From Acetobacter fabarum (GTDB lineage Bacteria > Pseudomonadota > Alphaproteobacteria > Acetobacterales > Acetobacteraceae): 64,000 bases of DNA. Made by a program: the position numbers and the translations under genes. The notes below the pieces were generated by a model. That model was given only the letters and a program-made list of their open reading frames with translations. It was not told the origin of the DNA and searched no databases. Within the stretch, counting starts at the first letter, position 1; each line of letters begins with the position of its first letter. The stretch lies in assembly GCF_011516925.1 (NCBI RefSeq), contig NZ_WOTG01000005.1, forward strand, positions 62,001 through 126,000. The letters are read 5' to 3'. Of this stretch, positions 36,129-46,459 are shown one piece after another.

Positions 36129-36542
36129 TCAGGGGTCGTTGCGGTACAGGGGAACGTCCACCTTGTGACCGTTGGTATTGGTGATCAGGATATGCCCTGC
36201 GTTAGGGGAGATCAGGGTCATGGTCATGGTGGTGCCATGCTGTGTGCCAGACCAGGATGAACCGGATTTCTGGGCAAGGCTGAACCGGCTTTCACCAATA
36301 TTGGCGGCATAGACTTCGGGCACATTGACCAAAAGCCGGGCTGCGGGGCCCATGGCCCGGTTGCCAGCAACCGTAAAGGCAGGCACTTCGGCCCGCACGG
36401 TCCAGGCACCCATAAAGGTGGCCATGGGGTAGCTGGCCTCTGCCGTGGCGGCTGCGGGTGCGGGGGTAGCCGTATGGGGGGCGGCCATTGCGGGAGCCGC
36501 TGCCAGCCCCAGCATGGCGGAACAAAGAAGAATGTGTTTCAT
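36129..36542 (-). CDS. Small exported protein, unknown function
   Basis: A 137-residue protein with a clear signal peptide ending AMA near residue 20, an Ala/Pro/Thr-rich stretch to about 37, then a compact Val/Ser/Thr-rich part beginning ATFMGAWTVRAEVP that looks like a small beta-barrel or lipocalin-type fold. I recognise no family. It converges with the dnaJ-like gene and diverges from the next small gene. Confidence 0.65.
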   Translation of the reverse strand: MKHILLCSAMLGLAAAPAMAAPHTATPAPAAATAEASYPMATFMGAWTVRAEVPAFTVAGNRAMGPAARLLVNVPEVYAANIGESRFSLAQKSGSSWSGTQHGTTMTMTLISPNAGHILITNTNGHKVDVPLYRNDP

Positions 36543-36716
36543 GTCTGCTTCCGTAGCAAAAAATCAGGTCCGGTCTATGTGGCGTGTTTGGTCAGGTCCC
36601 GTCCAGTGCTGGCACCGTGGGGCAGATATCCTGAACTGCTTGACGAACCCCCATGACAGGACCAAAAAAACAGGATCTTTTCCGGTCTGCATGACAACCA
36701 CGTGGAGAACAGCATC

Positions 36717-37058
36717 ATGAGTGAGCAGGAAACACAAAGCCGTGTTGACGGGGCCGCTCCTCTGCACGATGGGCAGGCACCCGTAGTACAGGCCCCGCAA
36801 CAGGCGGATGAATCCCAGCCTGCCGCACCCAGCAACGCCGCGGTGCATACGCAAACGCACGAGGCACTGGCCGAGCCGGTGCATGTGCTGCCAGCCTCCA
36901 AGCCGGATAATCCTGCCCCGGTCCAGCACCCCGTTGCCCCGCCAGCCCATAATCCGGGCATGACGTTCAAGGAATTTTCCCAGATGGCGGGGGCAATGGT
37001 TTTTGTAGTCTGCTTTGTAGCCCTTGGGCTGCATGCAATTTACTACGCAGGTTACTAA
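36717..37058 (+). CDS. Small single-TM protein, possible aa3-type oxidase subunit IV-like tail
   Basis: A 113-residue protein: a long Pro/Ala/Gln/His-rich hydrophilic N-terminus (residues 1-80) and one C-terminal TM segment preceded by MTFKEFSQMAGA. That arrangement resembles the small bacterial aa3-type cytochrome oxidase subunit IV, but the match is weak and no oxidase genes are nearby. The start is an ATG with GGAG upstream; a GTG five codons earlier is also open. Confidence 0.6.
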   Translation: MSEQETQSRVDGAAPLHDGQAPVVQAPQQADESQPAAPSNAAVHTQTHEALAEPVHVLPASKPDNPAPVQHPVAPPAHNPGMTFKEFSQMAGAMVFVVCFVALGLHAIYYAGY

Positions 37059-37088
37059 AAGCGGCCCTGCTCCGGGCCGCTGCTCCGC

Positions 37089-37841
37089 CTATTCGTGGCG
37101 GAGGGTTACAACCAGCACATCGCGGTAAGCCGGGCGGCTGGGGTCCACGGGCTGTACGGGGGTTACGCCGTGGTAAACCCTGTTGTCGTTTACAACGGCT
37201 GTGTCCATGGGGTTGGTCAGGGTAAAGCTGCCAACCTGTTTGTGGCCGAGATCGTGGATGGATGTTTCCCCCTGCGCCACGTTTTCCCGCCGTACCATCA
37301 CCACAAAAACCCAGTCCACGCCATCACGGTGCAGTCCTTCAGGCGTGGGGCGGCCAACGGCATCGGGCCGTGCCTCAATACGGAACTGGTGTATTTCCGT
37401 GTGCCATGCGTTGGGCCTGCGCTCTGCTGGGGTCAGGTCCGTTACCACGCGCAGGGCCAGCCGCAATATGGCCATGAGTGCCGGGTGCTCGCCAAGGGCG
37501 GGGAGTACGGGTTTAAACCAGCGTTCCACCCCCCCATTAAGGGTATTGTAATCCCGGCTCTGGTAATGGGGCTGGTGTGGTTTGCGCGTTATCGCACCCT
37601 GGGTCAGCGAGAACGTGGCATAGCGCCTGCGCCGGTAGCGCCCGCCATCGGCCATGTAGCGGTCCACGCCCAGATCGTTCCAGCTTGCGGCAAAATCCTC
37701 CCACCCCTGCAGGCCCTCGGCCTCCAGCGCGGTCTGCATGGCCTGCGCCTGAAGGAAGGCAAAGCCATCCTCCGCTAAAGGGGTTTCCAAGGTCTGGAGA
37801 ATGGTGCCCGCAAGGGTGGTCGCAAAAATAGGCTCGGACAT
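37089..37841 (-). CDS. 2OG-Fe(II) dioxygenase family protein
   Basis: A 250-residue protein of the 2OG-Fe dioxygenase family (PF10014-like), whose known members hydroxylate free amino acids such as isoleucine. The iron site is visible as GLHRDGVDW (H-x-D near residue 168) and VYHGVTPVQPVD (distal His near 226), followed by an arginine in YRDVLVVTLR that may bind 2-oxoglutarate. The substrate is unknown. It lies 12 bases downstream of the MscS-like gene, so probably co-transcribed. Confidence 0.85.
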   Translation of the reverse strand: MSEPIFATTLAGTILQTLETPLAEDGFAFLQAQAMQTALEAEGLQGWEDFAASWNDLGVDRYMADGGRYRRRRYATFSLTQGAITRKPHQPHYQSRDYNTLNGGVERWFKPVLPALGEHPALMAILRLALRVVTDLTPAERRPNAWHTEIHQFRIEARPDAVGRPTPEGLHRDGVDWVFVVMVRRENVAQGETSIHDLGHKQVGSFTLTNPMDTAVVNDNRVYHGVTPVQPVDPSRPAYRDVLVVTLRHE

Positions 37842-37853
37842 GGGATGGGCCTC

Positions 37854-40355
37854 TTATTCGTCGGCTTTGGGCGGTGCGGCCGGTGGCGTGTTTGCCGTAG
37901 GCTGCTGCGCGGGCTGTTGCTCGGTTCTGGCCGGGGCGGGGGCTGCTGGGCCACCTTGCGGCATGGGGGGCATGGCGTCGAGCGCCATATGCAGGGGCAC
38001 GTTGGGGGGCGTGGTGGAGTAGCTGGTGGGGGTGTAGAACTTGACGCCAGCTGCCGCCATACGCAGGGCAATACGGCGGTAGAACTCGCGCTGGACCTTC
38101 CACTTCATCATCGGTGCGGTTTTGATGATGCCAACCAGCACAGCACCGTTCCCATCCGAGCTATCCACACCCAGATCGGTATAATCAGAGAAGATCATGG
38201 GGCGGAAGGTGTCTTCCTTGCGCATGTCTTCAATGGTTTTCTGCATGATCTTGACGACCTTGCTCGTGTCTTCGCTCAGGTCCAGTGTCTGGCGCACAAT
38301 AATCTGGTTAAAGCCGCGCGCCGTGTTGGCAATGGAGGTCACGGAGGAGAACGGGATAATATGCAGGTCCCCGTCAAACGACCGGACGCGCAGGGTGCGG
38401 ATGGAAAGATGTTCAACCGTACCGGCAATGCCACCCGTTGTAACCCAGTCCCCCACCTGAATGGCGTCCTCTGCCAGCATGAAAAAGCCGGTGATCACGT
38501 CTTTGACAAGGCTTTGCGAACCAAAGGACAGGCCAACACCCAGAATACCCGCACCCGTAAGCAGCGGTGTGACGTTGATCCCGATTTGCGAGAGCGTGGT
38601 AACGGCCACAAAAATAATGATCACGGCCAGCAGCACCGTGCGGATAATGGGGAGCACGGTACGCAGCCTTGCGGCCCGTGCCTCCTGCGCACTGGCCGAA
38701 TAGCGCGAGATCTGCTTGTTCAGAATACTGTTCACCGTCTCCCATGCCACAGCGGCAATGGTCATGCCGATCAGCAGGCAGGCCGCAGCCCCGACCAGAC
38801 GCAGCCCAAGGGCTGAGTGGAGGAAGAAGTCAAAGGTGGGAATGCTCCAGCTTTGTGCAACGCAGATCGCGGTGGTCAGAATAATGGCAATGGTGATGAT
38901 CTTGCGCACGAACGGGTAGTAAAAATCCGCCCGTTTCTGCAGGTCAGGATACTGGGCCTGCAATTCCGGCCCAACGCGGAACAGCCGGTCCTGCAGCCCG
39001 TAAACCAGCAGAGCAAGAACGCGGGAGACAATCAGGCACAGGAAGTTCAGCAATGTGCCATGCAGTATCCACTGGTATCCCCCCTTCAGGTGGGCCGCCC
39101 AGACAAACCACAACGCCATGTCCAGAAAAATAACCGGCACCCACCACAGCTTGGCCAGCGTGCCAGCAAACGCCCACAGGGCATTTTTGCGCAGCCCCGG
39201 AGAGGGCTGGAGTGCGCGGGCCACAATATGGCGGATACGCCAGATAAAGGCGGCAATCAGCAGGTGTTCGATCAGCACCACACCGCGCATCATGGCTTCC
39301 ACCCCGCGCGTATCCAGATCAAACTCCCGCCCCAGAATGGACAGGCAGATCACAATGGACGGGGCCGCGACCAGCACGTTCCACCACCGGGTCAGCAGCC
39401 GGGCCGTGTCATCTGGCATGGGCAGCAGGCGGATGGCGGGCGAGCGCGGGACCAGAACGGTCTCGACAATCAGGTAAAGGCCGCGGGCAATGGCGTAGGC
39501 GTTAACCAGAGTCAGTGCCACGGTGCGGGCCTGATCGGTGGAGGTCAGGAACTCCGCGCCAAGGTAGCCAAGCAACAGGCATACCCCTACTGGCAGCAGT
39601 TTGAGCAGGAAGTGCATGGCATTGTAGGGAATGCGTACAAGGTAGCGGAGCACTTCGTTCCCGCGGCGCTGGTCTTTTTCGCGCGTTTGGGTCGTGTCTG
39701 CATCTGTGGCGCTGTCCGCATCGGCCACGGCTGCGGTTTCGGTCGGTGTGTCGCGGTTTATGGTCTGGGCTTCTGCCTGCCGGGCCTCGCGCGCTTCGGC
39801 CATTTTTTTGACCGAGGTCAGAGGCCGGCGCAGGCCAATGCTGGTTGCCCGCTCGGCCACAAGGGCCAGAGCAATAATCAGCAGGGCGCGGCCAAAGGAA
39901 TCCAGCAGGGACTGGCGGGACTGCGGGTTCTGCACCTCATGGCGGAACCATGTGCCAACAGAACCCAGATCGGTAAACAGGCTGGTAAAGTTGTCCACGT
40001 ACTCGGTGGCCGTGTTGCCCAGATCATCAAGTTCCGAGTGCACGGAATTGTCTATGACCGCAGGTGTGGCGCTGGAGGCGGCAGAAGCCTTGGAGGCAGC
40101 ACCGGCCGGGGCTGCGGGCAGCCCTTTGGCCATAAGAGAGAGCGTTTTGGAAAATTCGGCGCGCTTTTGCGGGTCGTTCAGCACGTTCAGCAGTTGCTGG
40201 GCATCCTGCTGGCTCAGCCCGCCTGCCTGCACGGCGGCAGGGCTGTCAGCCAGAGCACGCGCGGTGGGGAGCAGGCCCCAGCCGAGCAGGAGAATAAGGC
40301 AACTTTTGAAAATCCAGGAGAAAAAGAAAAACCGGTCCCGGCTTTGTGCGGTCAT
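37854..40355 (-). CDS. Large MscS-family mechanosensitive channel
   Basis: An 833-residue inner-membrane channel of the large YbiO type. N-terminal signal or anchor segment at 13-36, a periplasmic domain rich in Gln/Ala to about 140, many TM segments up to about 600, then the MscS pore: the Gly/Ala-rich TM3 (AGILGVGLSFGSQSLVKD) and the start of the beta domain FFMLAEDAIQVGDWV. The C-terminal cytoplasmic part runs to a Pro/Ala/Gln-rich tail. It protects against hypo-osmotic shock in known relatives. AGGGCAGG precedes the ATG. Confidence 0.92.
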   Translation of the reverse strand: MTAQSRDRFFFFSWIFKSCLILLLGWGLLPTARALADSPAAVQAGGLSQQDAQQLLNVLNDPQKRAEFSKTLSLMAKGLPAAPAGAASKASAASSATPAVIDNSVHSELDDLGNTATEYVDNFTSLFTDLGSVGTWFRHEVQNPQSRQSLLDSFGRALLIIALALVAERATSIGLRRPLTSVKKMAEAREARQAEAQTINRDTPTETAAVADADSATDADTTQTREKDQRRGNEVLRYLVRIPYNAMHFLLKLLPVGVCLLLGYLGAEFLTSTDQARTVALTLVNAYAIARGLYLIVETVLVPRSPAIRLLPMPDDTARLLTRWWNVLVAAPSIVICLSILGREFDLDTRGVEAMMRGVVLIEHLLIAAFIWRIRHIVARALQPSPGLRKNALWAFAGTLAKLWWVPVIFLDMALWFVWAAHLKGGYQWILHGTLLNFLCLIVSRVLALLVYGLQDRLFRVGPELQAQYPDLQKRADFYYPFVRKIITIAIILTTAICVAQSWSIPTFDFFLHSALGLRLVGAAACLLIGMTIAAVAWETVNSILNKQISRYSASAQEARAARLRTVLPIIRTVLLAVIIIFVAVTTLSQIGINVTPLLTGAGILGVGLSFGSQSLVKDVITGFFMLAEDAIQVGDWVTTGGIAGTVEHLSIRTLRVRSFDGDLHIIPFSSVTSIANTARGFNQIIVRQTLDLSEDTSKVVKIMQKTIEDMRKEDTFRPMIFSDYTDLGVDSSDGNGAVLVGIIKTAPMMKWKVQREFYRRIALRMAAAGVKFYTPTSYSTTPPNVPLHMALDAMPPMPQGGPAAPAPARTEQQPAQQPTANTPPAAPPKADE

Positions 40356-40490
40356 GACCTGCCCTGTCCTTTGCTGAACGGTCTGGGGGTTTTGCGCTAC
40401 GCGCCTGATATTGCCCGCAGGGTAGGAGGCAAATCAGGCGGTATCAAGACCAGCAACCGGTTCAACTGTTATTCGGGCAGGCGGGTGGGC

Positions 40491-41150
40491 TTAGTTATGG
40501 GGTGGAAAAGGGGCAATCTGGGCGGGTTTTGTGTGCCGCAGGACCAGTGTGCCCGCCATCATGTCATGCAGCCCCTGCTTGCGTTGGGTGAACGCGACCA
40601 TCAGCACCCCGATGTAAAGCAGGGGGAAGGACAGAAATGCCTTGATAACAAACCGCAGCAGCGCACGCGGATGCGAAATCTGTTCCCCCTGCAGCGTAAC
40701 CACTTCCAGCCCGAACAGCCGCTTGCCCGGCGTTGCCCGGAACGAGGAGGCTTCGAACATGACGCAGTACACCATGGGCAGCAGACTGAGCACAATGCCG
40801 AACGTATGCCATTCCGACCCCGCATGCAGGTGCGGGATCAGCACGGAAATGGGGTTTGCATGCGGGAGCGATGTTGTGGCGATGTTCACGACATCCACCG
40901 TCTGGCTGGAGGTATCGGGGATGGGCAGTTCTTCCCAGTCCACGTTAATTTTGGGGCCAAAAAACAGGCTGAGAATACCTTCAGCCGTGCTCAGGATGAC
41001 CGCATCAATCAAAAATGCCCAGACACGCCACCAGAACCCTGCATAAACCCATACATCGGGCTGCGGCTGTGGTGTGTTCCATGCTCCGGACCCGGCAGGT
41101 TGGGGTTGCGGTGTTGCGCCCCAGCCGGGCGGAGGCGTAATGCTGGCCAT
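40491..41150 (-). CDS. RDD family membrane protein
   Basis: A 219-residue inner-membrane protein. Proline/Gln-rich first 30 residues, then the RDD elements GFWWRVWAFLIDAVIL (Arg and Asp in TM1), SSFRATPGKRLFGLEVV, and RKQGLHDMMAGTLVL near the C-terminus. Three to four TM segments. The family's role is mostly unknown; some members affect ion transport. It stands between the MscS-like gene and argJ, all on the minus strand. Confidence 0.9.
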   Translation of the reverse strand: MASITPPPGWGATPQPQPAGSGAWNTPQPQPDVWVYAGFWWRVWAFLIDAVILSTAEGILSLFFGPKINVDWEELPIPDTSSQTVDVVNIATTSLPHANPISVLIPHLHAGSEWHTFGIVLSLLPMVYCVMFEASSFRATPGKRLFGLEVVTLQGEQISHPRALLRFVIKAFLSFPLLYIGVLMVAFTQRKQGLHDMMAGTLVLRHTKPAQIAPFPPHN

Positions 41151-41206
41151 GGTCAGGCTCCCTGATGTGCCGCGAAAAGGCAGGTCATCTGTAAAAAACG
41201 GAACAC

Positions 41207-42454
41207 TCAGCTACGGTACGAGCCGTTGATGTCGATATAACCGTGTGTCAGGTCACAGCTCCATGTGCGGGCCGTGCCCTGGCCAAGCCCCAGGTCAACT
41301 GCAATATCAATTTCCTGCCCCTTCATGTGGGCGACCACGGGTGTTTCGTCATACCCTTCGGTTACGGTGCCATCCCGGGCAATGCAGACGCCGCCAATGG
41401 ATACGCTCAGCGTGTCCCGGTCGGCAGGTTCGCCACATTTACCAACGGCCATGACCACACGGCCCCAGTTGGCGTCTTCCCCCGCAATGGCGGTCTTGAC
41501 CAGTGGGGAGTTGCCAATGGCCATGGCCACACGCCAGGCGGATTCGTCCGATACCGCTCCGCTGACCGTAATGGTCATGAGCTTGGTTGCACCCTCCCCA
41601 TCACGGATGACCAGCAGGGCCAGTTCGCGCAGCAGGTCGTTCAGGGCGGTTCTGAAATCGGCCAGAGCGGGGTCGTGTAGGGCGTCCACCGTGTCGGCCA
41701 CAGGGGCATTGCCCGCCGCACCGGTGGCAAACAGCAGAACCATGTCCGATGTGGACGTATCGGAATCGACCGTAATGCAGTTGAAGGTGGTTTTAACCCC
41801 GGTGCCCAGCAGGGTTTGCAGCACGGAGGCTGGCAGGGCCGCATCCGTTGCAACAAAGGACAGCATGGTGGCCATGTCGGGCGCGACCATGCCACTGCCT
41901 TTGGCCATGCCCTGAATAACCACATCCGTGCCGTTGATCCGTGTTTTGCGGATGGCGGCCTTGGGGAAGGTATCCGTGGTCATGATCCCGCGTGCAGCAG
42001 CCTCCCACCCCGTTTCGGACAGGGCGGCATGCAGTGCGGGCAGGGCGGTGGTAATGCGCTCGGCGGGCAGGATTTCCCCAATAACCCCGGTGGAGGCCAG
42101 ATAGACGGCATCGGGCGAGCAGCCTGTTACTTGGGCGGCGGCCTGTGCCGTGGCCTCGCATGTCTGGCGGCCGGCGCGGCCGGTGAACACGTTAGCGTTA
42201 CCAGCGTTGACCACCAGTGCGCGGGCCTGCCCGCTGGGCAGAATGGCGCGGCACCAGTCCACCGGCGCGCCGGGGCATTTGGATTTGGTAAACACGCCGG
42301 CAACCGTGGTGCCGGGTGCAAATTCGGCCAGCACCAGATCGGTCCGGCCCTTGTAGCGAATACCTGCCGCAATGGCGCCAAGCCTTACCCCACGAACAAT
42401 GCCAAGCTCAGGCATTGGCTGGGCAAGGGGAGAAACGGGGAGAGACTGCGCCAT
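41207..42454 (-). CDS. argJ: Bifunctional glutamate N-acetyltransferase/amino-acid acetyltransferase
   Basis: Arginine biosynthesis: transfers acetyl from N-acetylornithine to glutamate (and may use acetyl-CoA). It is an Ntn-type protein that cuts itself before a threonine; the site KGSGMVAPDMATML is seen with T in ATML as the nucleophile of the beta subunit. Other motifs: NAGNANVFTG, STGVIGEILP, DGEGATKLMTI and the C-terminal DLTHGYIDINGSYRS. 415 residues. It lies downstream of the parvulin gene, with a gap of 84 bases. Confidence 0.96.
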   Translation of the reverse strand: MAQSLPVSPLAQPMPELGIVRGVRLGAIAAGIRYKGRTDLVLAEFAPGTTVAGVFTKSKCPGAPVDWCRAILPSGQARALVVNAGNANVFTGRAGRQTCEATAQAAAQVTGCSPDAVYLASTGVIGEILPAERITTALPALHAALSETGWEAAARGIMTTDTFPKAAIRKTRINGTDVVIQGMAKGSGMVAPDMATMLSFVATDAALPASVLQTLLGTGVKTTFNCITVDSDTSTSDMVLLFATGAAGNAPVADTVDALHDPALADFRTALNDLLRELALLVIRDGEGATKLMTITVSGAVSDESAWRVAMAIGNSPLVKTAIAGEDANWGRVVMAVGKCGEPADRDTLSVSIGGVCIARDGTVTEGYDETPVVAHMKGQEIDIAVDLGLGQGTARTWSCDLTHGYIDINGSYRS

Positions 42455-42538
42455 CTGGCGGTATCCTTGGTAGATGTCAGCCCCGGTCCACCACAGAACA
42501 TTCTGGGGCGGGCCGGGGCTGTTGTCGGTTGGAGTATC

Positions 42539-43450
42539 TTACTTTTTAGGTGCTGCGGGCGTATCGGCCAGCGGCTTGCCCGTGGTGGGGTCAAAACGCA
42601 CGATCTTGACACTGGCTGTGGCTTTTTCCACGGCCTGACGCACGTATTTCTGGATCAGGGCCTGACGGATCTTGTCATGCACGGCGTCAAGCGTGGGGGT
42701 CGGGTCCGTGCGTGTGTCCAGCACCTGAATAACGTGGAAGCCATACTGGCTCTGCACGGGTTTGGTGCTGATTTCGCCCTTTTTCATGGCAAAGGCTGCA
42801 TCGGAGAAGGCGGGGATCATGTCGCCCTTTTTAAACCAGCCAAGGTCACCACCGTTCTGGGCGGCACTACCCTTGTCGGTCGAGACTTCGGCAGCCAGCT
42901 TACCAAAGTCCGCGCCACCTTGCAGCTTCTTGATAACGTCGTTGGCTTCGGCTTCGGTCTTGACCAGAATGTGGCGTGCGTGAACTTCCTGCTCGGCAGG
43001 CTTGCCCACGTAGTTTTCGTTATAATACTGCTTGATGGACTCATCAGACAGGTGAGGCATCACCTGCTGGGACAGCCATGCGTTCTGGAGTGCGTTGTCC
43101 GCTGCCGTCTGCATCAGCTTCTGGGTGTCGGGCTTTTTGTTCAGCCCTTCCTTCTGCGCTGCAATCAGGATGGCCTTCTGGTCTGCCAGCTGGTTGACCA
43201 GCATGGGGTAGATCAGGGTGGTGGGGAGCTGGCGCATCTGCGGTGGCATGGTGCCCATGGCGTTCTGCACATCGGCAACGGTGATTTTTTCACCATTAAC
43301 GGTGGCCACAACCGTGTTCGGGTCTGTGGGCTGTGCAGGTGCCGTGGAGGCCGCCGGAGCTGGTGCTGCCGCAAAGGAGGGAGCGCACAGCATGGAGGAA
43401 CCGAGCAGGGCAGTAGCTGCCAACCCGAACGCGTAGGGAATAAACCGCAT
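42539..43450 (-). CDS. Periplasmic parvulin-type peptidyl-prolyl isomerase
   Basis: A 303-residue exported foldase. A signal peptide ends SFA near residue 27. A SurA/PrsA-like helical N-domain follows, then the parvulin domain at about 150-245 (VHARHILVKTEAEAND, GGDLGWFKKGDMIPAFSDAAFAMKKGE, SQYGFHVIQV). A charged C-terminal helix and Pro/Lys tail end the protein. It probably assists folding of envelope proteins, which fits its place next to secA, from which it diverges. Confidence 0.93.
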   Translation of the reverse strand: MRFIPYAFGLAATALLGSSMLCAPSFAAAPAPAASTAPAQPTDPNTVVATVNGEKITVADVQNAMGTMPPQMRQLPTTLIYPMLVNQLADQKAILIAAQKEGLNKKPDTQKLMQTAADNALQNAWLSQQVMPHLSDESIKQYYNENYVGKPAEQEVHARHILVKTEAEANDVIKKLQGGADFGKLAAEVSTDKGSAAQNGGDLGWFKKGDMIPAFSDAAFAMKKGEISTKPVQSQYGFHVIQVLDTRTDPTPTLDAVHDKIRQALIQKYVRQAVEKATASVKIVRFDPTTGKPLADTPAAPKK

Positions 43451-43695
43451 AGGACAAAACCTTAAAGTCGGTAAAAAACAGTTCGATATGTATGAAGGAG
43501 GCTACCCGCCCCGGCAACCCCTGTTTCGTTCGGATATGGGGGCTGGACGGTAAGCTTGGTTGACCGAACCCCTGCCCGGTCCTATTTTGCAGGGCAAGCC
43601 ACGCAAAACGCCTGTGTCTTTCGCCCTGTCCCGCATCATTTTTGCGGGATGATTGAGGGTGGGGGGCAAGGCCGCACTGTTCTGGAAAGGTGTTC

Positions 43696-46419
43696 ATGCT
43701 TTCACGCTTCGTCCGCGCCCTGTTCGGCACAGCCAATGACCGGACGCTCAAGGCATTCCAGCGCCGTGTGTCGGAAATTAACGCACTGGAGCCTCAGATT
43801 CAGGCTCTGGATGATGCTGCCCTGGCAGCCAAAACCATAGAGTTCAGGGACCGGCTGGCCAAAGGTGCCACGCTGGATGATCTGCTGCCTGAGGCCTTTG
43901 CCGTCACGCGTGAGGCCTCGCGCCGCGTGCTGGGCATGCGCCATTTTGACGTGCAGCTGATCGGCGGCATGGTCCTGCACTCCGGCCGCATTGCGGAAAT
44001 GCGCACGGGGGAAGGCAAAACGCTGGTGGCAACGCTGGCTGTGTATCTGAGCGCCCTTTCCGGCAAGGGTGTGCATGTGGTCACGGTCAATGATTATCTT
44101 GCCTCGCGCGATGCGGCGGAAATGGGGCAGCTCTATACATTTCTGGGGCTGACCACGGGCGTTATCGTGCCCAACATGCCTGATGAGCAGCGCCGCCAGG
44201 CCTACGCGGCAGATATTACCTACGGCACGAACAACGAGTTCGGGTTCGACTACCTGCGCGACAACATGAAGTACCAGCTGAACGAAATGGTTCAGCGGCC
44301 CTTCCACCACGCCATTGTGGACGAGGTGGACTCGATCCTGATTGACGAGGCGCGGACCCCGCTCATTATCTCCGGCCCGGCGGAAGACAGTTCCGACCTG
44401 TATCGCTCGGTGGATAGCGTTGTCGCCCGGCTGGTGCAGGACGAAACCGCATACGAAAAAGACGAAAAGTTCCGCACGGTCATCCTGACCGATGCCGGAT
44501 CGGATGCGGTGGAACTGCTGCTGCGTGAAGAAGGCGTGCTGGATGAGGGCGGGCTGTACGACCTGCATCACGTGGCCGTTGTGCACCATGTCATGCAGTC
44601 CCTGCGCGCACATACCCTGTTTGCGCGGGATGTGGATTACATCGTGCGTGACGGCAAGGTTGTGATTATTGACGAGTTTACCGGCCGCATGATGGAAGGC
44701 CGCCGGTATTCCGATGGTCTGCACCAAGCACTCGAAGCCAAGGAACACGTGGAAGTCCAGCAGGAAAACCAGACGCTGGCCTCCATTACCTTCCAGAACT
44801 TCTTCCGTCTTTATCCCCGTCTTTCGGGCATGACCGGCACGGCCATGACCGAAGCCGATGAATTTGCCGAAATCTATAATCTGGATGTGGTGGCCATTCC
44901 CACCAACCGCCCCGTAGCCCGCAAGGATGAGGACGACGAGGTTTACCTGACAGAGGCGGAAAAATTTGCCGCCGTTGTCAAGCTGATCAACGAGGTGCAC
45001 CAGCGCCAGCAGCCCATTCTGGTCGGCACCACCTCGATTGAGAAGAGCGAGGCCCTGTCTGCCCTGCTCAAGAGCGAGAACATTCCCCACCACGTGCTCA
45101 ATGCCCGCTTCCATGAGATGGAGGCCAAGATTGTGGCGCAGGCTGGCGCGCCGGGGTCCATTACCATTGCCACCAACATGGCTGGCCGCGGGACGGACAT
45201 CAAACTCGGCGGCAATGTGGAAATGCTGATCGCCCAGCAGCTTGGCGATATGGAAGACACGCCCGAACGCGCCGCTGCGGAGCAGGAAATCCGCGACCGC
45301 GTAATCCGTGACCACGCAACGGTGCGTGAGGCCGGTGGGCTGTACGTCATCGGCACGGAACGGCATGAAAGCCGCCGGATCGACAACCAGCTGCGTGGCC
45401 GTGCGGGCCGGCAGGGGGACCCGGGGAACTCCAAGTTCTTTATTTCGCTTCAGGATGACCTGATGCGGATTTTTGGCTCCGACCGTATGGGCAGCATGTT
45501 CCAGAAGATGGGCATGCAGGAAGGCGAGGCCATTGTTCACCCATGGCTGAGCAAGGCGCTGGAACGGGCGCAGAAAAAGGTCGAAGCCCGCAACTTCGAC
45601 ATGCGCAAGAACACGCTCAAATATGATGACGTGATGAACGACCAGCGCAAGGAAGTGTATGCCCAGCGCCGCGAATTCATGGCGCAGGATGACGTATCCG
45701 CAATTGTGGCCGATGCGCAGGACGATGTGACCGACATGCTGGTTGCACGCCACATCCCCGAAAAATCCTTTGCCGAGCAATGGGATGTTGAGGGGCTGAC
45801 CCAGCAGGTCCACAAGACGTTTGGCCTTGACCTGCCAATTGCCGACTGGGCGCGTGAAGACGGAATGGATGCCGAAGGCGTGGCCGACCGGATCAGCCAG
45901 GCGGTTACCCAGTCCCAGGCCGCGCGGGCAGCCAATATTGGCCCTGACCTGATGCGGTTTATTGAAAAGCAGATTCTGCTGACAACGTATGACGCGGTCT
46001 GGAAAGAGCACCTGCACGCGCTGGACCAGCTCCGTCAGGGCATTGGCCTGCGCGCATACGGGCAGAAAGATCCGCTGAACGAATACAAGCATGAAGCCTT
46101 CCAGCTCTTTACCTTCATGCTTGAGGAAATGCGCCAGCGCGTAGCATCGCTGATGGCGCATGTGGAGGTCTCGCCTCCACCGATGGAAGACCCCTTTGCA
46201 GACACGGCGGCCATTCATGCTGACCCCGAAGTTGCAGGGTATGCCTCGGAACCGGGTACCGGGCTTACGCCGGGTGCCGCGCCGGAAATGGCCGTGCCCA
46301 TCGGGGGCAGCGCCATTATGCCGGATGATCCGTCCAGCTGGGGAGAAACCCCCCGCAACGCGCCATGCCCATGCGGATCGGGCAAAAAATACAAGCATTG
46401 CCACGGGCAGCTCGGCTGA
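43696..46419 (+). CDS. secA: Preprotein translocase ATPase SecA
   Basis: Motor of Sec-dependent protein export. 907 residues with NBD1 Walker [10 protein letters not shown] (about 100-108), the DEVDSILID Walker B, the preprotein cross-linking domain, NBD2 with [14 protein letters not shown] and the helical scaffold. The C-terminus carries the SecB/zinc motif [19 protein letters not shown] precedes the ATG at 43696; a GTG two codons earlier is less likely. Followed 40 bases later by yebC. Confidence 0.97.
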   Translation: MLSRFVRALFGTANDRTLKAFQRRVSEINALEPQIQALDDAALAAKTIEFRDRLAKGATLDDLLPEAFAVTREASRRVLGMRHFDVQLIGGMVLHSGRIAEMRTGEGKTLVATLAVYLSALSGKGVHVVTVNDYLASRDAAEMGQLYTFLGLTTGVIVPNMPDEQRRQAYAADITYGTNNEFGFDYLRDNMKYQLNEMVQRPFHHAIVDEVDSILIDEARTPLIISGPAEDSSDLYRSVDSVVARLVQDETAYEKDEKFRTVILTDAGSDAVELLLREEGVLDEGGLYDLHHVAVVHHVMQSLRAHTLFARDVDYIVRDGKVVIIDEFTGRMMEGRRYSDGLHQALEAKEHVEVQQENQTLASITFQNFFRLYPRLSGMTGTAMTEADEFAEIYNLDVVAIPTNRPVARKDEDDEVYLTEAEKFAAVVKLINEVHQRQQPILVGTTSIEKSEALSALLKSENIPHHVLNARFHEMEAKIVAQAGAPGSITIATNMAGRGTDIKLGGNVEMLIAQQLGDMEDTPERAAAEQEIRDRVIRDHATVREAGGLYVIGTERHESRRIDNQLRGRAGRQGDPGNSKFFISLQDDLMRIFGSDRMGSMFQKMGMQEGEAIVHPWLSKALERAQKKVEARNFDMRKNTLKYDDVMNDQRKEVYAQRREFMAQDDVSAIVADAQDDVTDMLVARHIPEKSFAEQWDVEGLTQQVHKTFGLDLPIADWAREDGMDAEGVADRISQAVTQSQAARAANIGPDLMRFIEKQILLTTYDAVWKEHLHALDQLRQGIGLRAYGQKDPLNEYKHEAFQLFTFMLEEMRQRVASLMAHVEVSPPPMEDPFADTAAIHADPEVAGYASEPGTGLTPGAAPEMAVPIGGSAIMPDDPSSWGETPRNAPCPCGSGKKYKHCHGQLG

Positions 46420-46459
46420 ACACGGCCCACCCGGGGCAGGACAGGTAAGGTTAAGGAAT

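Noticed and set aside
38817..41165. Open frame of about 780 codons antisense to the MscS-like and RDD genes
   Set aside because: It spans two genes with clear families on the other strand and has no recognisable domains.
41816..43465. Plus-strand frame across argJ and the parvulin gene
   Set aside because: Covers two well-supported minus-strand genes; Gly/His/Cys-rich composition typical of a shadow.
43702..46404. Open frame of about 900 codons antisense to secA
   Set aside because: Mirror of secA caused by codon bias and GC content; the + strand protein is full-length SecA with all motifs, and the antisense translation resembles no family.
46160..46459. N-terminal extension of yebC into secA
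   Set aside because: The frame is open but antecedent to the conserved YebC start MAGHSQFKN, which has its own AAGGA; the upstream part is secA read in another frame.
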